The notes: generated by a model not told the origin, from the sequence alone. Shown: positions 1 through 6,608, numbered from the stretch's first letter. The stretch is 10,925 nucleotides of DNA from Baffinella frigidus (GCA_026770585.1 MU646833.1:95873-106797), one strand, 5' to 3'. Program-made: numbers and translations.

Positions 1-240
1 TGTGGGGTTTGAGGTTTGTGTGTGGGGTTTGGGGTGTGGGGTTTGAGGTTTGGGTTTGGGGTTTGGGGTGTGGGGTTTGAGGTTTGGGTTTGGGGTTTGG
101 GGTGTGGGGTTTGAGGTTTGGGTTTGGGGTTTGGGGTTTGGGGTTTGGGGTTTGGGGTTGGGGGTGTGGGGTTTGAGGGTTGGGTTTGGGGTTTGGGGTG
201 TGGGGTTTGAGGTTTGGGTGTGGTGTGTGGGGTGTGGGGT
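1..240. repeat. G-rich 34-bp minisatellite
   Basis: The stretch is built from GGGTTTG and GGGTGTG steps. The landmark GTGTGGGGTTTGAGG recurs at 34, 68 and 102 and again at 164 and 198, so the higher-order period is 34 bp, with a run of plain TTTGGGG heptamers near 120-155. The strand asymmetry (almost no C) makes it strongly G-quadruplex capable. It resembles a degenerate relative of the TTTAGGG telomeric tracts found later in the window, so it may be a subtelomeric or interstitial satellite. The glycine/tryptophan-rich reading frame across it is an artefact of the repeat. Confidence 0.92.
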
Positions 241-253
241 TGACAGGAGCTCC

Positions 254-389
254 CCACACAGTAGGCTTTGTAGATTGACCCATTGATTTTCGTGATAATA
301 ACTCACAATTTGTCGGTACAAAGACATCTTATCAATCGACAGTTCGACCACATGTATGTCAGAAATTTCCTTTGACGCCCACCGTGTGG
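254..389 (-). mobile_element. TIR element, family T1, 136 bp (copy C)
   Basis: The ends are inverted repeats: CCACACAGTAGGCTTTG at the left, and the complement of TTTGACGCCCACCGTGTGG at the right. The interior, read on the minus strand, matches the 5199-5334 element closely, including the shared core GATGTCTTTGTACCGA and a following ATCACGAAAATCAATGG-like stretch. No coding capacity, so it is a MITE-like non-autonomous element. A target-site duplication is not clear. Direct observation: shared ends, shared core and the same length as the 5199 copy. Inference: mobility by a DNA transposase. Confidence 0.72.
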
Positions 390-713
390 AGTGGATGCTT
401 CCCAAAATCCAGGCCCTACTACACTGCCACGCCGGAGTTTCTGTTTTAGTCGACGCACCTGCGAATGTTTAGTAAAGAAGTACACCTTCTGTGTACCTCG
501 TTTCAAAAGTTGATAGATTTGTGGGTGAATTGACTTTTTCAAAATCTCCGCCCTGGCAGTGTACTACGTTCCTACAGTTTCCTGTCAAAACAAATACCAG
601 GATCGGGGTCCTCGAAAACGTTGTATCGCAGTTGTGGACCAGAACTGAGGTCGCGAAAACTGTGAAAAGCGAGTGTTGGAAAGCGTCCAGTGGAACCTAG
701 CTAGTGATATTGA
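390..713. other. Spacer with no recognisable gene
   Basis: No convincing exon, RNA gene or repeat seen. The short open frames on both strands have no recognisable features and no plausible codon pattern. Confidence 0.5.
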
Positions 714-907
714 CGAAATGGGTTCCGCGCGGAAACAATCGAGGTCAGGTCAGCATGTTTTTCATTTTTTTGCCTTTTTGTGTCATCTTAAGGGTGGGAG
801 ATGCTATTTTGAGATAAAAACCATGCCTAAGATAGCATAAAAGTCCATTTTCTGGAAATTTTCCTGATTTCCTGACCTGACCTCGATTCCGCGCGAAGCC
901 CATTTCG
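714..907. mobile_element. Foldback / MITE-like element with ~36-40 bp TIRs
   Basis: The left arm 714-753 (starts CGAAATGGGTTCCGCGCGGA, ends TCGAGGTCAGGTCAG) is matched by the reverse complement of 872-907, which starts CGAAATGGGCTTCGCGCGGA and ends in the same 15 bases; the arms differ by a 3-4 base indel and two substitutions. The ~118-bp interior is AT-rich and non-coding and contains TTTTGTGTCATCTTAAGGGTGGGAG, related to the tandem repeat at 3199-3312. No clear target-site duplication at the ends chosen. Confidence 0.8.
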
Positions 908-954
908 ACAATACAGGCGAATCGCACCACGAGTTGGCCAACCCTTCAAAATCA

Positions 955-1104
955 ATCCGGGGACATGTTTAATTTAAAAGAAAATGAGTCCCTATTTGTT
1001 CATAGGAGTTGGACGAAGGTTAATTAGGGCCCAAAGAAAATTTAATTAGGGCCATAATCCGCTTTGATAGGACTGTTTCCTTTAATTTAAACATGTTCCC
1101 GGAT
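955..1104. mobile_element. Foldback / MITE-like element with ~35 bp TIRs
   Basis: The left end (ATCCGGGGACATGTTTAA..., 955-991) and the reverse complement of the right end (ATCCGGGAACATGTTTAA..., 1070-1104) are near-identical over about 35 bp, both finishing in AGTCC. The interior has two copies of TTAATTAGGGCC (about 1020 and 1052) and a small CCTAT/ATAGG stem. No coding sequence. An AT dinucleotide is present at both ends and could be either part of the TIR or a 2-bp duplication. Confidence 0.8.
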
Positions 1105-1182
1105 GAAAATAGTTCACGCCTGGCACACACAATGTATACCACGAGGCTCCACGCAAGAGACCCCGCCAGATCAAGGGACCCG

Positions 1183-1285
1183 ATCTCTGCCTCACTCGCG
1201 TTGACAGACTATTCTCAAGTTGACACTCTGCGTGCGTGGTACAAATCCGTCAATTTTGGGGCGAAAAAGAGGCCGGGCTCCCCAA
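1183..1285 (+). repeat. Dispersed hairpin repeat, family H1 (copy 1)
   Basis: First of five copies in the window of a ~100-bp unit: TCTGCCTCACTCG, then GACTATTCTCAAGTTGAC, a ~24-base loop ending GGTACAAATCC, then GTCAATTTTGG and a purine-rich tail running into GGCCGGGCTC. The arms AAGTTGAC (1217-1224) and GTCAATTT (1249-1256) pair except for one G-T wobble. Other copies are at 2858 and 4674 (plus) and 3015 and 7529 (minus). Confidence 0.85.
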
Positions 1286-1387
1286 ATCGGCGAGACCGAA
1301 TCAGCCTGAGACGGAGCTAGAATTCGTGTGGCAAGGGCGCCGTCTTGGTGCAGGGGGGGTGAGCTGGTTTAAGGTTTAGACTCGTGT

Positions 1388-1831
1388 TCATGGTTTATGG
1401 ATTGGGATTGTGAAACGCACCCCCTGGTCAGCGAGAGCGCGCATCTCCTGATCAATCGCGGCTGCCGCTTCCTGGTCCAGCTGGTTGATCGCCAGCTCCG
1501 GCACCAGCGGCACGCTCGTTCCTGACAGCACGTCGGCGCGCGCCGGGAGCGCAAGCCCCGACCCCAGGATTGCCACACCGCCAGACACGAGCAGCGAGCG
1601 GCGATCCAACGGAGCGCTCCGGCACTCGGCGCGAGAGAGAGCTCCGCCCGCGAATCGTCCAGCCCTCGGCTGCGCAGCCAGAGGGCAGGCGCCTATGCGG
1701 AGCGTTGACAGGGCCGCCCGCCCTGCGGGCGCCTGGACAAACGCCACTCCCGCCGACGGGTCCACGCACGCGGCCAGGAGGAGCGTCCATAACCCCGCGT
1801 GGGTTTGTTGCAATCCGAGACCCGGATACAT
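1388..1831 (-). CDS. Plastid thylakoid-lumen protein precursor (147 aa), small, possibly 3'-truncated or spliced
   Basis: Three targeting layers are visible. Residues 1-30 form an ER signal peptide with a hydrophobic LWTLLLAAC core and a GVA end. Phe31 (VA|FVQAP) sits where complex-plastid precursors carry their Phe motif. Residues 31-75 are Ala/Arg/Ser-rich like a transit peptide. Then DRRSLLVSGGVAILGSGLAL with Arg77-Arg78 and cleavage after ALPARA (about residue 99) is a twin-arginine lumen signal. The mature part is only ~48 residues, including an acidic helix-like NQLDQEAAAAIDQEMRAL. I chose Met1 (codon 1829-1831) because it starts exactly at the signal peptide; upstream in-frame codons look non-coding. 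A GTGCGT donor-like site at 1420-1415 suggests the true protein may continue in another exon, and the last residues (after about 137) may be intron. Mature family not recognised; extrinsic photosystem subunits are one possibility, unproven. Confidence 0.72.
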   Translation of the reverse strand: MYPGLGLQQTHAGLWTLLLAACVDPSAGVAFVQAPAGRAALSTLRIGACPLAAQPRAGRFAGGALSRAECRSAPLDRRSLLVSGGVAILGSGLALPARADVLSGTSVPLVPELAINQLDQEAAAAIDQEMRALADQGVRFTIPIHKP

Positions 1832-2359
1832 CTCCGCTCTCTCCGTGGCGTGACAGTGGGCCCCTGCGGGAAAACCAAACGCACGCGTTGTTAGTACTGC
1901 ACACGGACAATCACACAACCCCACACCCCGCCGCCCATCCACCCAGCCACCCACATACTCACCGCCGTCGACGGCGCAAGATCTTCCCAGCTGGGAATCA
2001 AAAAGCAACACAACATCAAAACAGGTGTCAGGCGCCAAAGTGCGCTGTGCCGCCAAGGGAAGATTCGCACGAGATCCTCAAGAGCTCGAAGGGTCGTTCG
2101 CTCATGGGGACCTGCGAGACGATGGGGGAAAGAAGGATGACTTGGGTCCGACGTCCGCTGGTCCGATGAGGGGAGATCTTTCAGTCTTGGGAGCCTTTCG
2201 GAAGCGGACCAAATCGAGGCTGGAGCTTGAGCCATTTCGAGCGTTGGGGCATGGCGGCGCGACAAGGCCGTTCGGCGTCGCCACCGCTCGCGCATCCACG
2301 AGGAACGTGCCACGCGTGATTGCTCGAAGCGCCGAGTATTTGTCGGCAGCGGAGGCGAG
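1832..2359. other. Divergent intergenic region between the lumen-protein gene and the 2360 exon
   Basis: It separates two genes read away from each other, so it should hold both 5' ends and promoters. GC-rich open frames cross it on both strands (for example plus 2025-2381, 118 codons), but they overlap one another and none shows a targeting signal, motif or good splice site. An upstream plus-strand exon ending near 2260-2350 cannot be excluded. No TATA-like box stands out. Confidence 0.4.
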
Positions 2360-2740
2360 ATGGCGTGGCGGCAAGCGCTGACGAAGGATGCGGCGGTTTC
2401 GTTCCAGGGAGACGACGCTGGGGTCGGGTACACGGGGGACACGACCGCCTACTATGAGGAGAAGGAGCGCGAGGTGGACTCGGACTTGGAGGAGGACGCG
2501 TACGTGGACACGCATGTGTCCCGCCAGACAGCGTCTCGGGAACGAAGGCACCGCGTGGCCCCGGGGAAAATTGGGGGGGCGAGCAGTGCCAGACCACCCG
2601 GGGAGAAGAAGGTGCCGGAGAATCTGGGCAAGAGCGGGACGGAGGAAGCCGTGTCCGCGATGGCTAGCACGTTCCCGATGACTAACGCTGCGCCGTCCTC
2701 CACGTCCACGGACCTTGCGAAACTTGTCGCTGCGCACAAG
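2360..2740 (+). CDS. Probable first coding exon, acidic disordered N-terminus (127 codons)
   Basis: Open from ATG 2360 to a good donor, AAG|GTATGCC at 2741. The encoded segment is charged and low-complexity: an acidic block EEKEREVDSDLEEDAYVD near residues 33-50, a basic/Pro/Gly stretch, then a Ser/Thr/Ala run and a helix-like TDLAKLVAAHK at the exon end. The donor is phase 0, matching the phase of the downstream E1-E4 exons, so it could join to them. The start is uncertain: the frame is open back to 2231 and an upstream exon could splice in. No known domain recognised. Weaker alternative: a chance GC-rich open frame, since antisense frames are open too. Confidence 0.42.
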
Positions 2741-2857
2741 GTATGCCATCTCCCGCCATTTCACCGTTTTCCTGGCGGGTCTACCAACCACCCCGCACAG
2801 TGGGAGCAAACCGCCGTTTGCGGGTCGCGTGATGTGTACTGGGGCGCGCTGGATTCC

Positions 2858-2902
2858 TAGCTCTGCCTCATTCGGGTTGACCAACTATTCTCAAGTTGAC
2901 CA
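2858..2902 (+). repeat. Hairpin repeat H1 (copy 2, truncated)
   Basis: CTAGCTCTGCCTCATTCGGG, then TTGACCAACTATTCTCAAGTTGACC, as in the other H1 copies, but the sequence diverges where the loop and right arm should be. It faces the inverted copy 3 at 3015-3113, so the two could pair with each other. Confidence 0.75.
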
Positions 2903-3014
2903 AGACAGAGAGCTATAGGATTCCGGCGAGAATCGCTCAAACGCAGATACAAATCTCAGGCAGAGATGGGCATCCTAGCTCTTTCTGAGTCTATGTGGGC
3001 TGTCCAATTTGGTG

Positions 3015-3113
3015 AGCCCCGGCTCTTTTCCGCTCCAAAGTTGACGGGTTTGTACCGCACACCCAGCATGTCAACTTGAGAATAATCGGTGAACCCGAGT
3101 GAGGCAGAGATGG
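3015..3113 (-). repeat. Hairpin repeat H1 (copy 3)
   Basis: Full-length copy on the minus strand, from GAGCCCCGGCTCTTTTCCGC to CCGAGTGAGGCAGAG. The perfect 8-bp arms AAGTTGAC (3038-3045) and GTCAACTT (3070-3077) enclose a loop containing GGTTTGTACC. The terminal AGGCAGAGATGGGCA (about 3101) is repeated directly at about 2959, so a partial second copy or a flanking duplication is present. Confidence 0.88.
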
Positions 3114-3198
3114 GCAGTCCCGCACCCTGCAGCTTGAAAGAAGAGTGCGCGGGAGAGATCTAGAGATCTCAAGGGGAATCAGGATCAATTTGTAAAAC

Positions 3199-3312
3199 TT
3201 TGTGTGTCGCTTAAGGGTGGAATTTGTGATGTTAGCCTCTGCGTAGCTTTACCAATTCAACACCCCTTTGTGTCACTTGAGGGTGGAATTTGCGATGTTA
3301 GGCTCTGGATAG
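3199..3312 (+). repeat. Two-copy tandem repeat (~67-bp spacing)
   Basis: TTTGTGTCxCTTxAGGGTGGAATTTGxGATGTTAG followed by CTCTG occurs at 3199-3247 and 3266-3312 with only scattered substitutions. A third, more diverged version of the first part lies inside the 714-907 foldback element, which suggests these are fragments of one mobile family. Confidence 0.85.
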
Positions 3313-3717
3313 GTTTGGCGTGACCTGGCGCGTGGTGTTGTGCAGCATGAGACGCACTCGCGCGGCCACTCGCGCGGCGGCACCACTGCCACCACCGTCT
3401 CGCACGACTCGGTAACTCTCACTCCCATACGTCCAGTGTGCTACACCCTAAACCGTGAACACCGTAAATCGTAATAACGTTTTAGTTGCACTTTTGTACT
3501 GAATTTACTGCTCGAAATATCGTCTATGGCGAGCCAAGGTTTACTGAGGCAGAGGTAGAGATGCTCGCTTCGCCCGGGGCGCAACGGGCCCCGTTGAGAT
3601 TCTGCATGCGGTGACTAGCTTCTGAGTGCGACTAGCACTGATTCCGATTCTGAGTGCGATTAGTACGGACCGCACGCTTCTTATCCCGGGTGGGGCGACT
3701 ACTCAGCGGGGGTGGGG
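3313..3717. other. Gene-free spacer
   Basis: No exon or RNA gene identified. Small internal duplications: CACTCGCGCGGC twice near 3356-3378, and TTCTGAGTGCGA twice near 3620 and 3648. Around 3690-3722 there is a G-rich patch. Confidence 0.45.
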
Positions 3718-3796
3718 GGCGTCTCTGTACCGATCAATTCTTTTTTAGCACCACGAAAATAGATGGACGGATCTGCGAAGCCCACTGTGTGATTCT
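3718..3796 (+). mobile_element. TIR element T1, right-half fragment
   Basis: GTCTCTGTACCGATCAATTC, then AGCACCACGAAAATAGATGGAC, ending in GCGAAGCCCACTGTGTG, matches the right half of the 5199-5334 element (GTCTTTGTACCGA..., ACCACGAGAATACATGGAC, AAACCCGCCGTGTGG). The left half with its TIR is missing, so this is a truncated copy. Confidence 0.68.
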
Positions 3797-3989
3797 GAAC
3801 GTCGCTTAGTCCATTGCGCAGTGCGGCTATTCCGCGGGGGAGGAAAGGCGATCAGTCGTCCGGAGGTTACTCGAAACGAAGGACGCGCACCGCCCCTAGG
3901 CCGGTCCTATGCGCCTAGACATAGATAGCCCTGCCGTAGCACCCGTGTCCTTATGCGCGAGTAACCCCGCTATCCCGTTTTTTTCGCAG

Positions 3990-4278
3990 CCGTGACTTTT
4001 AACGGGTGGTTGACATTTGGACCACGACCGCGCAGCGTGGCGGGTACTCCGCAGGGGGGGAGGACGGCGCGTCGTCAGGCGAGGAGGAGGCGACCAGTGG
4101 CGCGGGGCACGACATCGCCCTACACCTGCACCCCTCGCGTCCGGGGGTCGCGGGGCACGAGGTCTGCGAACGAACCCGGCGGACGTGTGGACGTGACTCT
4201 GCCCGTGACTGCGGACGAGAGTCCACCGTGCGGCGGTTCAGTCAACTCCTCGGAGTTTTTTTTAATTGTTTTCCAGGT
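3990..4278 (+). CDS. Possible exon after a strong acceptor (uncertain)
   Basis: A textbook acceptor, pyrimidine tract CCCGTTTTTTTCGCAG, ends at 3989. Of the three frames following it only one avoids an immediate stop (it begins VTFNGWLTFGPRPR) and it stays open to 4345. A second frame from 4006 is also open and looks more protein-like in its middle (GGEDGASSGEEEATSGAG), so either one is real or a frameshift lies between. A second pyrimidine-rich AG (TTTTTAATTGTTTTCCAG, ending 4276) follows. No family recognised. Confidence 0.22.
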
Positions 4279-4291
4279 GCGGAGCGTTTCT

Positions 4292-4313
4292 GGTGTACCG
4301 CTAGTGGTACACC
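4292..4313. repeat. Perfect 8-bp stem-loop
   Basis: GGTGTACC (4292-4299), loop GCTAGT, GGTACACC (4306-4313). It lies just after the pyrimidine-rich AG at 4276. Too short to assign a role. Confidence 0.7.
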
Positions 4314-4494
4314 TTCTACTGAAGTGGACCAAATCCCAATTTTAGCTTTCTCGATTTCCGGCTGGCAAAGCTTCGAATTAGAAGCTAATGGGTCCAAAGC
4401 CCGCCTGAAATCCAAAAACCCGATCTGCGATTCGGTCTACTTCGGAGGTCTAGTGGTAGGATAATGTCACAAGCTAACGCCAGCGGACCCCTCA

Positions 4495-4581
4495 GCCTAC
4501 GGTAGGAACCCCCCCTTCTCCTACGACGTTTTAAGAAAAAAGGTCTTGAAAAGTCGTAGGAGGGGCGCTCCTACCGTAGGC
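4495..4581. repeat. 87-nt long-stem foldback (~38-bp arms)
   Basis: Outer arms GCCTACGGTAGGA (4495-4507) and TCCTACCGTAGGC (4569-4581) are perfect complements. Middle arms CTCCTACGAC (4518-4527) and GTCGTAGGAG (4553-4562) are also perfect, and the inner TTTTAAGA/TCTTGAAAA pairs with one bulge. Only the C-rich stretch 4508-4517 is unequal with its partner. It could be a small foldback element or, if transcribed, a pre-miRNA-like hairpin. Direct observation: the pairing. The role is unknown. Confidence 0.85.
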
Positions 4582-4673
4582 AATCCGTAGGCTCTAGGTA
4601 CCTCGCTGGAGTTAGCTTTTCAGATGAGGAGGGCTCGTGGGGCCGCGAGTCGTGTGGGAGCGTTAGGTGGCAT

Positions 4674-4740
4674 GGCAGACTATTCTCAAGTTGACATCCG
4701 AGGTTCGCGGTACAAATCCGTCAACTTTGGAGCGACAATT
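4674..4740 (+). repeat. Hairpin repeat H1 (copy 4)
   Basis: GGCAGACTATTCTCAAGTTGAC, a loop ending GGTACAAATCC, then GTCAACTTTGGAGCGA. Perfect 8-bp arms at 4688-4695 and 4720-4727. The 5' flank (TCTGCCTCACTC in other copies) is diverged. Confidence 0.87.
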
Positions 4741-4774
4741 CGCCCTTTCAATAAAACAACCAAACGTGTCCGCA

Positions 4775-4816
4775 GGTGTATTCAACGCGGGCAACGGAGC
4801 ACTACAACCCCTACTA
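4775..4816 (+). pseudogene. Exon E1, truncated upstream copy
   Basis: After CCGCAG at 4769-4774 the first ~37 bases repeat exon E1 at 5091 with one change (Trp to Arg at codon 5: VYSTRATEHYNP), then the match ends and TAC TAG stops the frame. The acceptor AG is kept; the helix-like second half of the exon and the donor are absent. Confidence 0.72.
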
Positions 4817-5090
4817 GATTTTTTAGGCCGAACCCTGTATCCCTTAAGTGGCCAGTAGGCGCATACGCCCTACCGCAGGGCCCTCGGACCTGCCTGTGAC
4901 CTATGCGGGTCATTTTCGACCCGCTGGCGACTTAGGGATACTAGGTGTATAGACGTTGTAACTACATATATGTGTAGCCCATAAGCCCTTCTTCCAGCGC
5001 CATAAACTTGTACACCACAAAACCATTCAGACTTTAAAACACCCACACTTGTCCTCAGGTGCAACTAAACCCTAAACCCTCACCCCGCAG
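4817..5090. other. Spacer / probable intron upstream of E1, with small hairpins and C-strand telomeric tract
   Basis: Contains a perfect 7-bp hairpin GCGGGTC (4905-4911)/GACCCGC (4918-4924), an imperfect GTAGGCG...CGCCCTAC stem near 4855-4874, and at 5067-5080 CTAAACCCTAAACCCT, two C-strand telomeric heptamers. The latter run straight into CACCCCGCAG (ending 5090) and so act as the pyrimidine tract and possible branch region of the E1 acceptor. Confidence 0.6.
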
Positions 5091-5177
5091 GTGTATTCAA
5101 CGTGGGCAACGGAGCACTACAACCCCGATCTGGGCAAGCTGAGCCTGCTCGATTACATGCGCGACGAAGACGGCAAG
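5091..5177 (+). CDS. Exon E1, intact reference copy (29 codons)
   Basis: Bounded by CACCCCGCAG on the left and AAG|GTGCTG on the right; 87 nt, no stop, symmetric phase 0. It encodes VYSTWATEHY followed by NPDLGKLSLLDYMRDEDGK, with an amphipathic helix-like LGKLSLLDYMRDE core. The core recurs at 5365, 5555, 5708 and 5890, which supports selection on or recent duplication of a true exon. The donor GTGCTG is weaker than consensus but is shared by the 5365 and 5890 copies. Family not recognised. It would follow the 2360-2740 exon (phase 0) and precede an E2 copy. Confidence 0.55.
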
Positions 5178-5198
5178 GTGCTGCCCACACACCACACG

Positions 5199-5334
5199 CC
5201 ACACGCTGCGTTTCCGAGGGGATTTCGACCACAAATCCGGTCGAAATATCGGTTGATTAAATGTCTTTGTACCGAACAGTTGTAAATTAGTACCACGAGA
5301 ATACATGGACCGGTCTGCGAAACCCGCCGTGTGG
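5199..5334 (+). mobile_element. TIR element, family T1, 136 bp (copy D)
   Basis: Ends CCACACGCTGCGTTT (5199-5213) and AAACCCGCCGTGTGG (5320-5334) are imperfect inverted repeats. An internal 9-bp hairpin ATTTCGACC/GGTCGAAAT lies near 5222-5245. The body aligns with the minus strand of 254-389 at equal length and with the fragment at 3718. It sits 21 bp beyond the E1 donor, in the putative intron. Extra TIR-like ends (CCGCGGTGTGG, CCACTGTGTGG) follow at 5342-5367, pointing to nested or partial insertions. Confidence 0.75.
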
Positions 5335-5364
5335 TTGGGTCCCGCGGTGTGGTACCCCACTGTG

Positions 5365-5430
5365 TGGTACTACAATGCGAACCTCGGGGATCTGAGCCTG
5401 CTTGACTACATTCGAGACGAGGACGGGAAG
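5365..5430 (+). pseudogene. Exon E1, copy b (22 codons)
   Basis: WYYNANLGDLSLLDYIRDEDGK, read open into donor AAG|GTGCTAGCAGC; if unspliced it stops four codons later (GCA TAG). The 5' part and the acceptor are replaced by TIR-like sequence. Coding core well kept (18-19 of the last 22 positions similar), so it could still be used if an acceptor exists upstream; none is obvious. Confidence 0.62.
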
Positions 5431-5440
5431 GTGCTAGCAG

Positions 5441-5548
5441 CATAGGGTTTAGGGTTTCCAGTATAGGGTATAGGGTTCAGGGTGTGTGCTGCACATGGTT
5501 GATGGTTGATGGTTTCGGGTGTGTACTGCATAGGGTCTAGGGTTTAGC
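5441..5548 (+). repeat. Degenerate TTTAGGG tract
   Basis: CATAGGGTTTAGGGTTT begins 10 bases after the E1 copy b donor, followed by TATAGGG, TTCAGGG and, after a GATGGTT interlude, CATAGGGTCTAGGGTTT at 5530-5546. Interstitial telomere-type repeat. Confidence 0.88.
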
Positions 5549-5554
5549 GAGGCA

Positions 5555-5604
5555 GACAACCTCGGGAAGCTGAGCCTGCTCGACTGCGAGACGAGGACGG
5601 CAAG
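5555..5604 (+). pseudogene. Exon E1, copy c, frameshifted
   Basis: NLGKLSLLD is intact, then a 4-base deletion relative to the reference (GACTACATGCGAG to GACTGCGAG) shifts the frame; ACGAGGACGGCAAG is still readable in another frame and the GT of the donor is lost (AAGCTGCTG). A dead copy. Confidence 0.72.
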
Positions 5605-5665
5605 CTGCTGCACAGCGATTAGTGCCAAGGTTTAGGGTGCCAACATCAGTCGCGTTGGGATTCAT

Positions 5666-5707
5666 AAAGGCCTCTCACCTACTGCGAAAGGCCTCTCTCC
5701 TACTATG
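5666..5707 (+). repeat. 21-bp direct repeat, two copies
   Basis: AAAGGCCTCTCxCCTACT then GCG or ATG: 5666-5686 and 5687-5707, directly abutting. It ends exactly where E1 copy d begins. Confidence 0.85.
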
Positions 5708-5767
5708 AATGCCAACAACCTCGGGAAACTGAGCCTACTTGACTACATGCGAGGCGAAGACGGGAAG
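5708..5767 (+). pseudogene. Exon E1, copy d, open but donor lost
   Basis: NANNLGKLSLLDYMRGEDGK is uninterrupted, and closest to the reference apart from Asp to Gly. The donor position reads AAG|TTCGCT instead of GTGCT, and the frame runs on to a stop at 5794-5796 that overlaps the next hairpin. Confidence 0.66.
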
Positions 5768-5794
5768 TTCGCTGCGGGGCTGTCACATTGCCGC

Positions 5795-5839
5795 TAGGTT
5801 TTGTGGAAATTGCAGTATTTTCCATTTCCACAAAACCTA
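5795..5839. repeat. Perfect 16-bp stem-loop
   Basis: TAGGTTTTGTGGAAAT (5795-5810), 13-base loop, ATTTCCACAAAACCTA (5824-5839). AT-rich loop. It immediately follows E1 copy d, where an intron 5' end would be expected. Probably a tiny foldback element; no duplicated flank seen. Confidence 0.9.
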
Positions 5840-5889
5840 ACCGTACTGTCCCGTTCTCGAGTATTGAGTGTAAGGAGCTGGTGGAGTGA

Positions 5890-5940
5890 GATCTCGGGAA
5901 GCTGAGATTACTCGATTACTTGCGAGACCAGGGCAGGAAG
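5890..5940 (+). pseudogene. Exon E1, copy e (17 codons)
   Basis: DLGKLRLLDYLRDQGRK, then donor AAG|GTGCTAGCAGC, identical through CATAGGGTTT to the E1 copy b 3' flank, so the duplicated unit included the intron start. Preceded by TGA in frame; no acceptor visible near it. Confidence 0.66.
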
Positions 5941-5950
5941 GTGCTAGCAG

Positions 5951-6146
5951 CATAGGGTTTCGGGTTTAGGGTATAGGGTGAGAGAAGATATACTCCCCCG
6001 GTGTGTCTCCATGTCCCTTTTGATCACGGAGTCAATCTGCACGTTTGACCGAGTGGACTAAGGCGCGGTGATTATCTCCTCAGGAGGGTTTAGGGTTTAG
6101 GGTTTAGAGTTTGTGTTGCATAGGGTTTAGGGTTTAGGGTTTACGG
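5951..6146 (+). repeat. TTTAGGG tracts flanking a short unique spacer
   Basis: CATAGGGTTTCGGGTTTAGGGTATAGGG at 5952-5979, then from 6086 five or six clean TTTAGGG heptamers with one TTTAGAG variant up to 6146. The ~100 bp between them (GTGTGTCTCCATG...) shows nothing recognisable. Confidence 0.88.
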
Positions 6147-6242
6147 CACGGTGCTGCGCCCTCCCGCAGATCTCGTATCGAAACCCTTAAAATTCACAAA
6201 CTGGATTCAATGAAATTTACTACACAGAACGGCCTTTACATG

Positions 6243-6316
6243 TAATATTAAAGCAAACATGTAGTAATTTTGATCGACATCCAATTTATAAATTATGAGT
6301 GTTCCCATATGAGATC
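6243..6316 (+). repeat. AT-rich dispersed repeat R2 (copy 1)
   Basis: TAATATTAAAGCAAACATG, TAGTAATTTTGATCGA, and after a variable A/T stretch CATATGAGATC, matches 8282-8356 in the same order and spacing. Function unknown; perhaps the core of a decayed element. Confidence 0.72.
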
Positions 6317-6390
6317 CGTTGCACAGCCGTGCAGTTGCGAAGGACACTCGTTCCCCGCTGGGGTGAATAACGGCGTCTGTCTTTCGGAAG

Positions 6391-6471
6391 GTGTGGGCAT
6401 ACACGGAGGAGGAGTACTGTGAAAGGGCGGGCTTTCGCGCGGAGGACTACTGGACCCTGAAGTGCATTGTG
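6391..6471 (+). pseudogene. Exon E2, copy a (27 codons, shortened 3' end)
   Basis: After acceptor TTTCGGAAG (ending 6390) it reads VWAYTEEEYCERAGFRAEDY, WTLKCIV, then TAG inside the start of a TTTAGGG-type tract. The final IGRMIRSGK of the reference and its donor are missing, as if the telomeric tract began within the exon. Confidence 0.7.
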
Positions 6472-6550
6472 TAGGGTGTAGGGTGTAGGGTTATACTTTA
6501 TGGTTAATGACTAAGAGTTTAGGGTTATGGACTTAGGGTTCACAGTTATT
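6472..6550 (+). repeat. Degenerate telomeric tract
   Basis: GTAGGGTGTAGGGTGTAGGG, then TTTAGGGTTATGGACTTAGGG variants. It begins at the broken 3' end of E2 copy a. Confidence 0.8.
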
Positions 6551-6608
6551 AATCTTAGAGTTTTTGGTAAATAACCCCTTCTTACTAAAACGACTTGCTC
6601 GCGAGAAG

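Noticed and set aside
50-286. Open frame rich in Gly, Trp, Phe and Val over the minisatellite
   Set aside because: It is the translation of the 34-bp G-rich repeat, with no initiation context and no sequence complexity beyond the repeat.
254-389. Viral or retrotransposon long terminal repeat
   Set aside because: Too short, inverted and not direct terminal repeats, no coding domains of any mobile enzyme anywhere in the window.
1485-2169. Plus-strand open frames opposite the lumen-protein gene
   Set aside because: They are antisense to a gene with clear signal-peptide, transit and twin-arginine features and carry none themselves.
2102-2884. Long minus-strand open frame (260 codons)
   Set aside because: GC-rich antisense of the plus-strand region; Arg/Pro/Ser-rich with no motif, no targeting signal and no splice logic. 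Open antisense frames are expected here.
4495-4581. tRNA or other known structured RNA
   Set aside because: Single long rod-like stem; no cloverleaf, no A/B box or anticodon arm.
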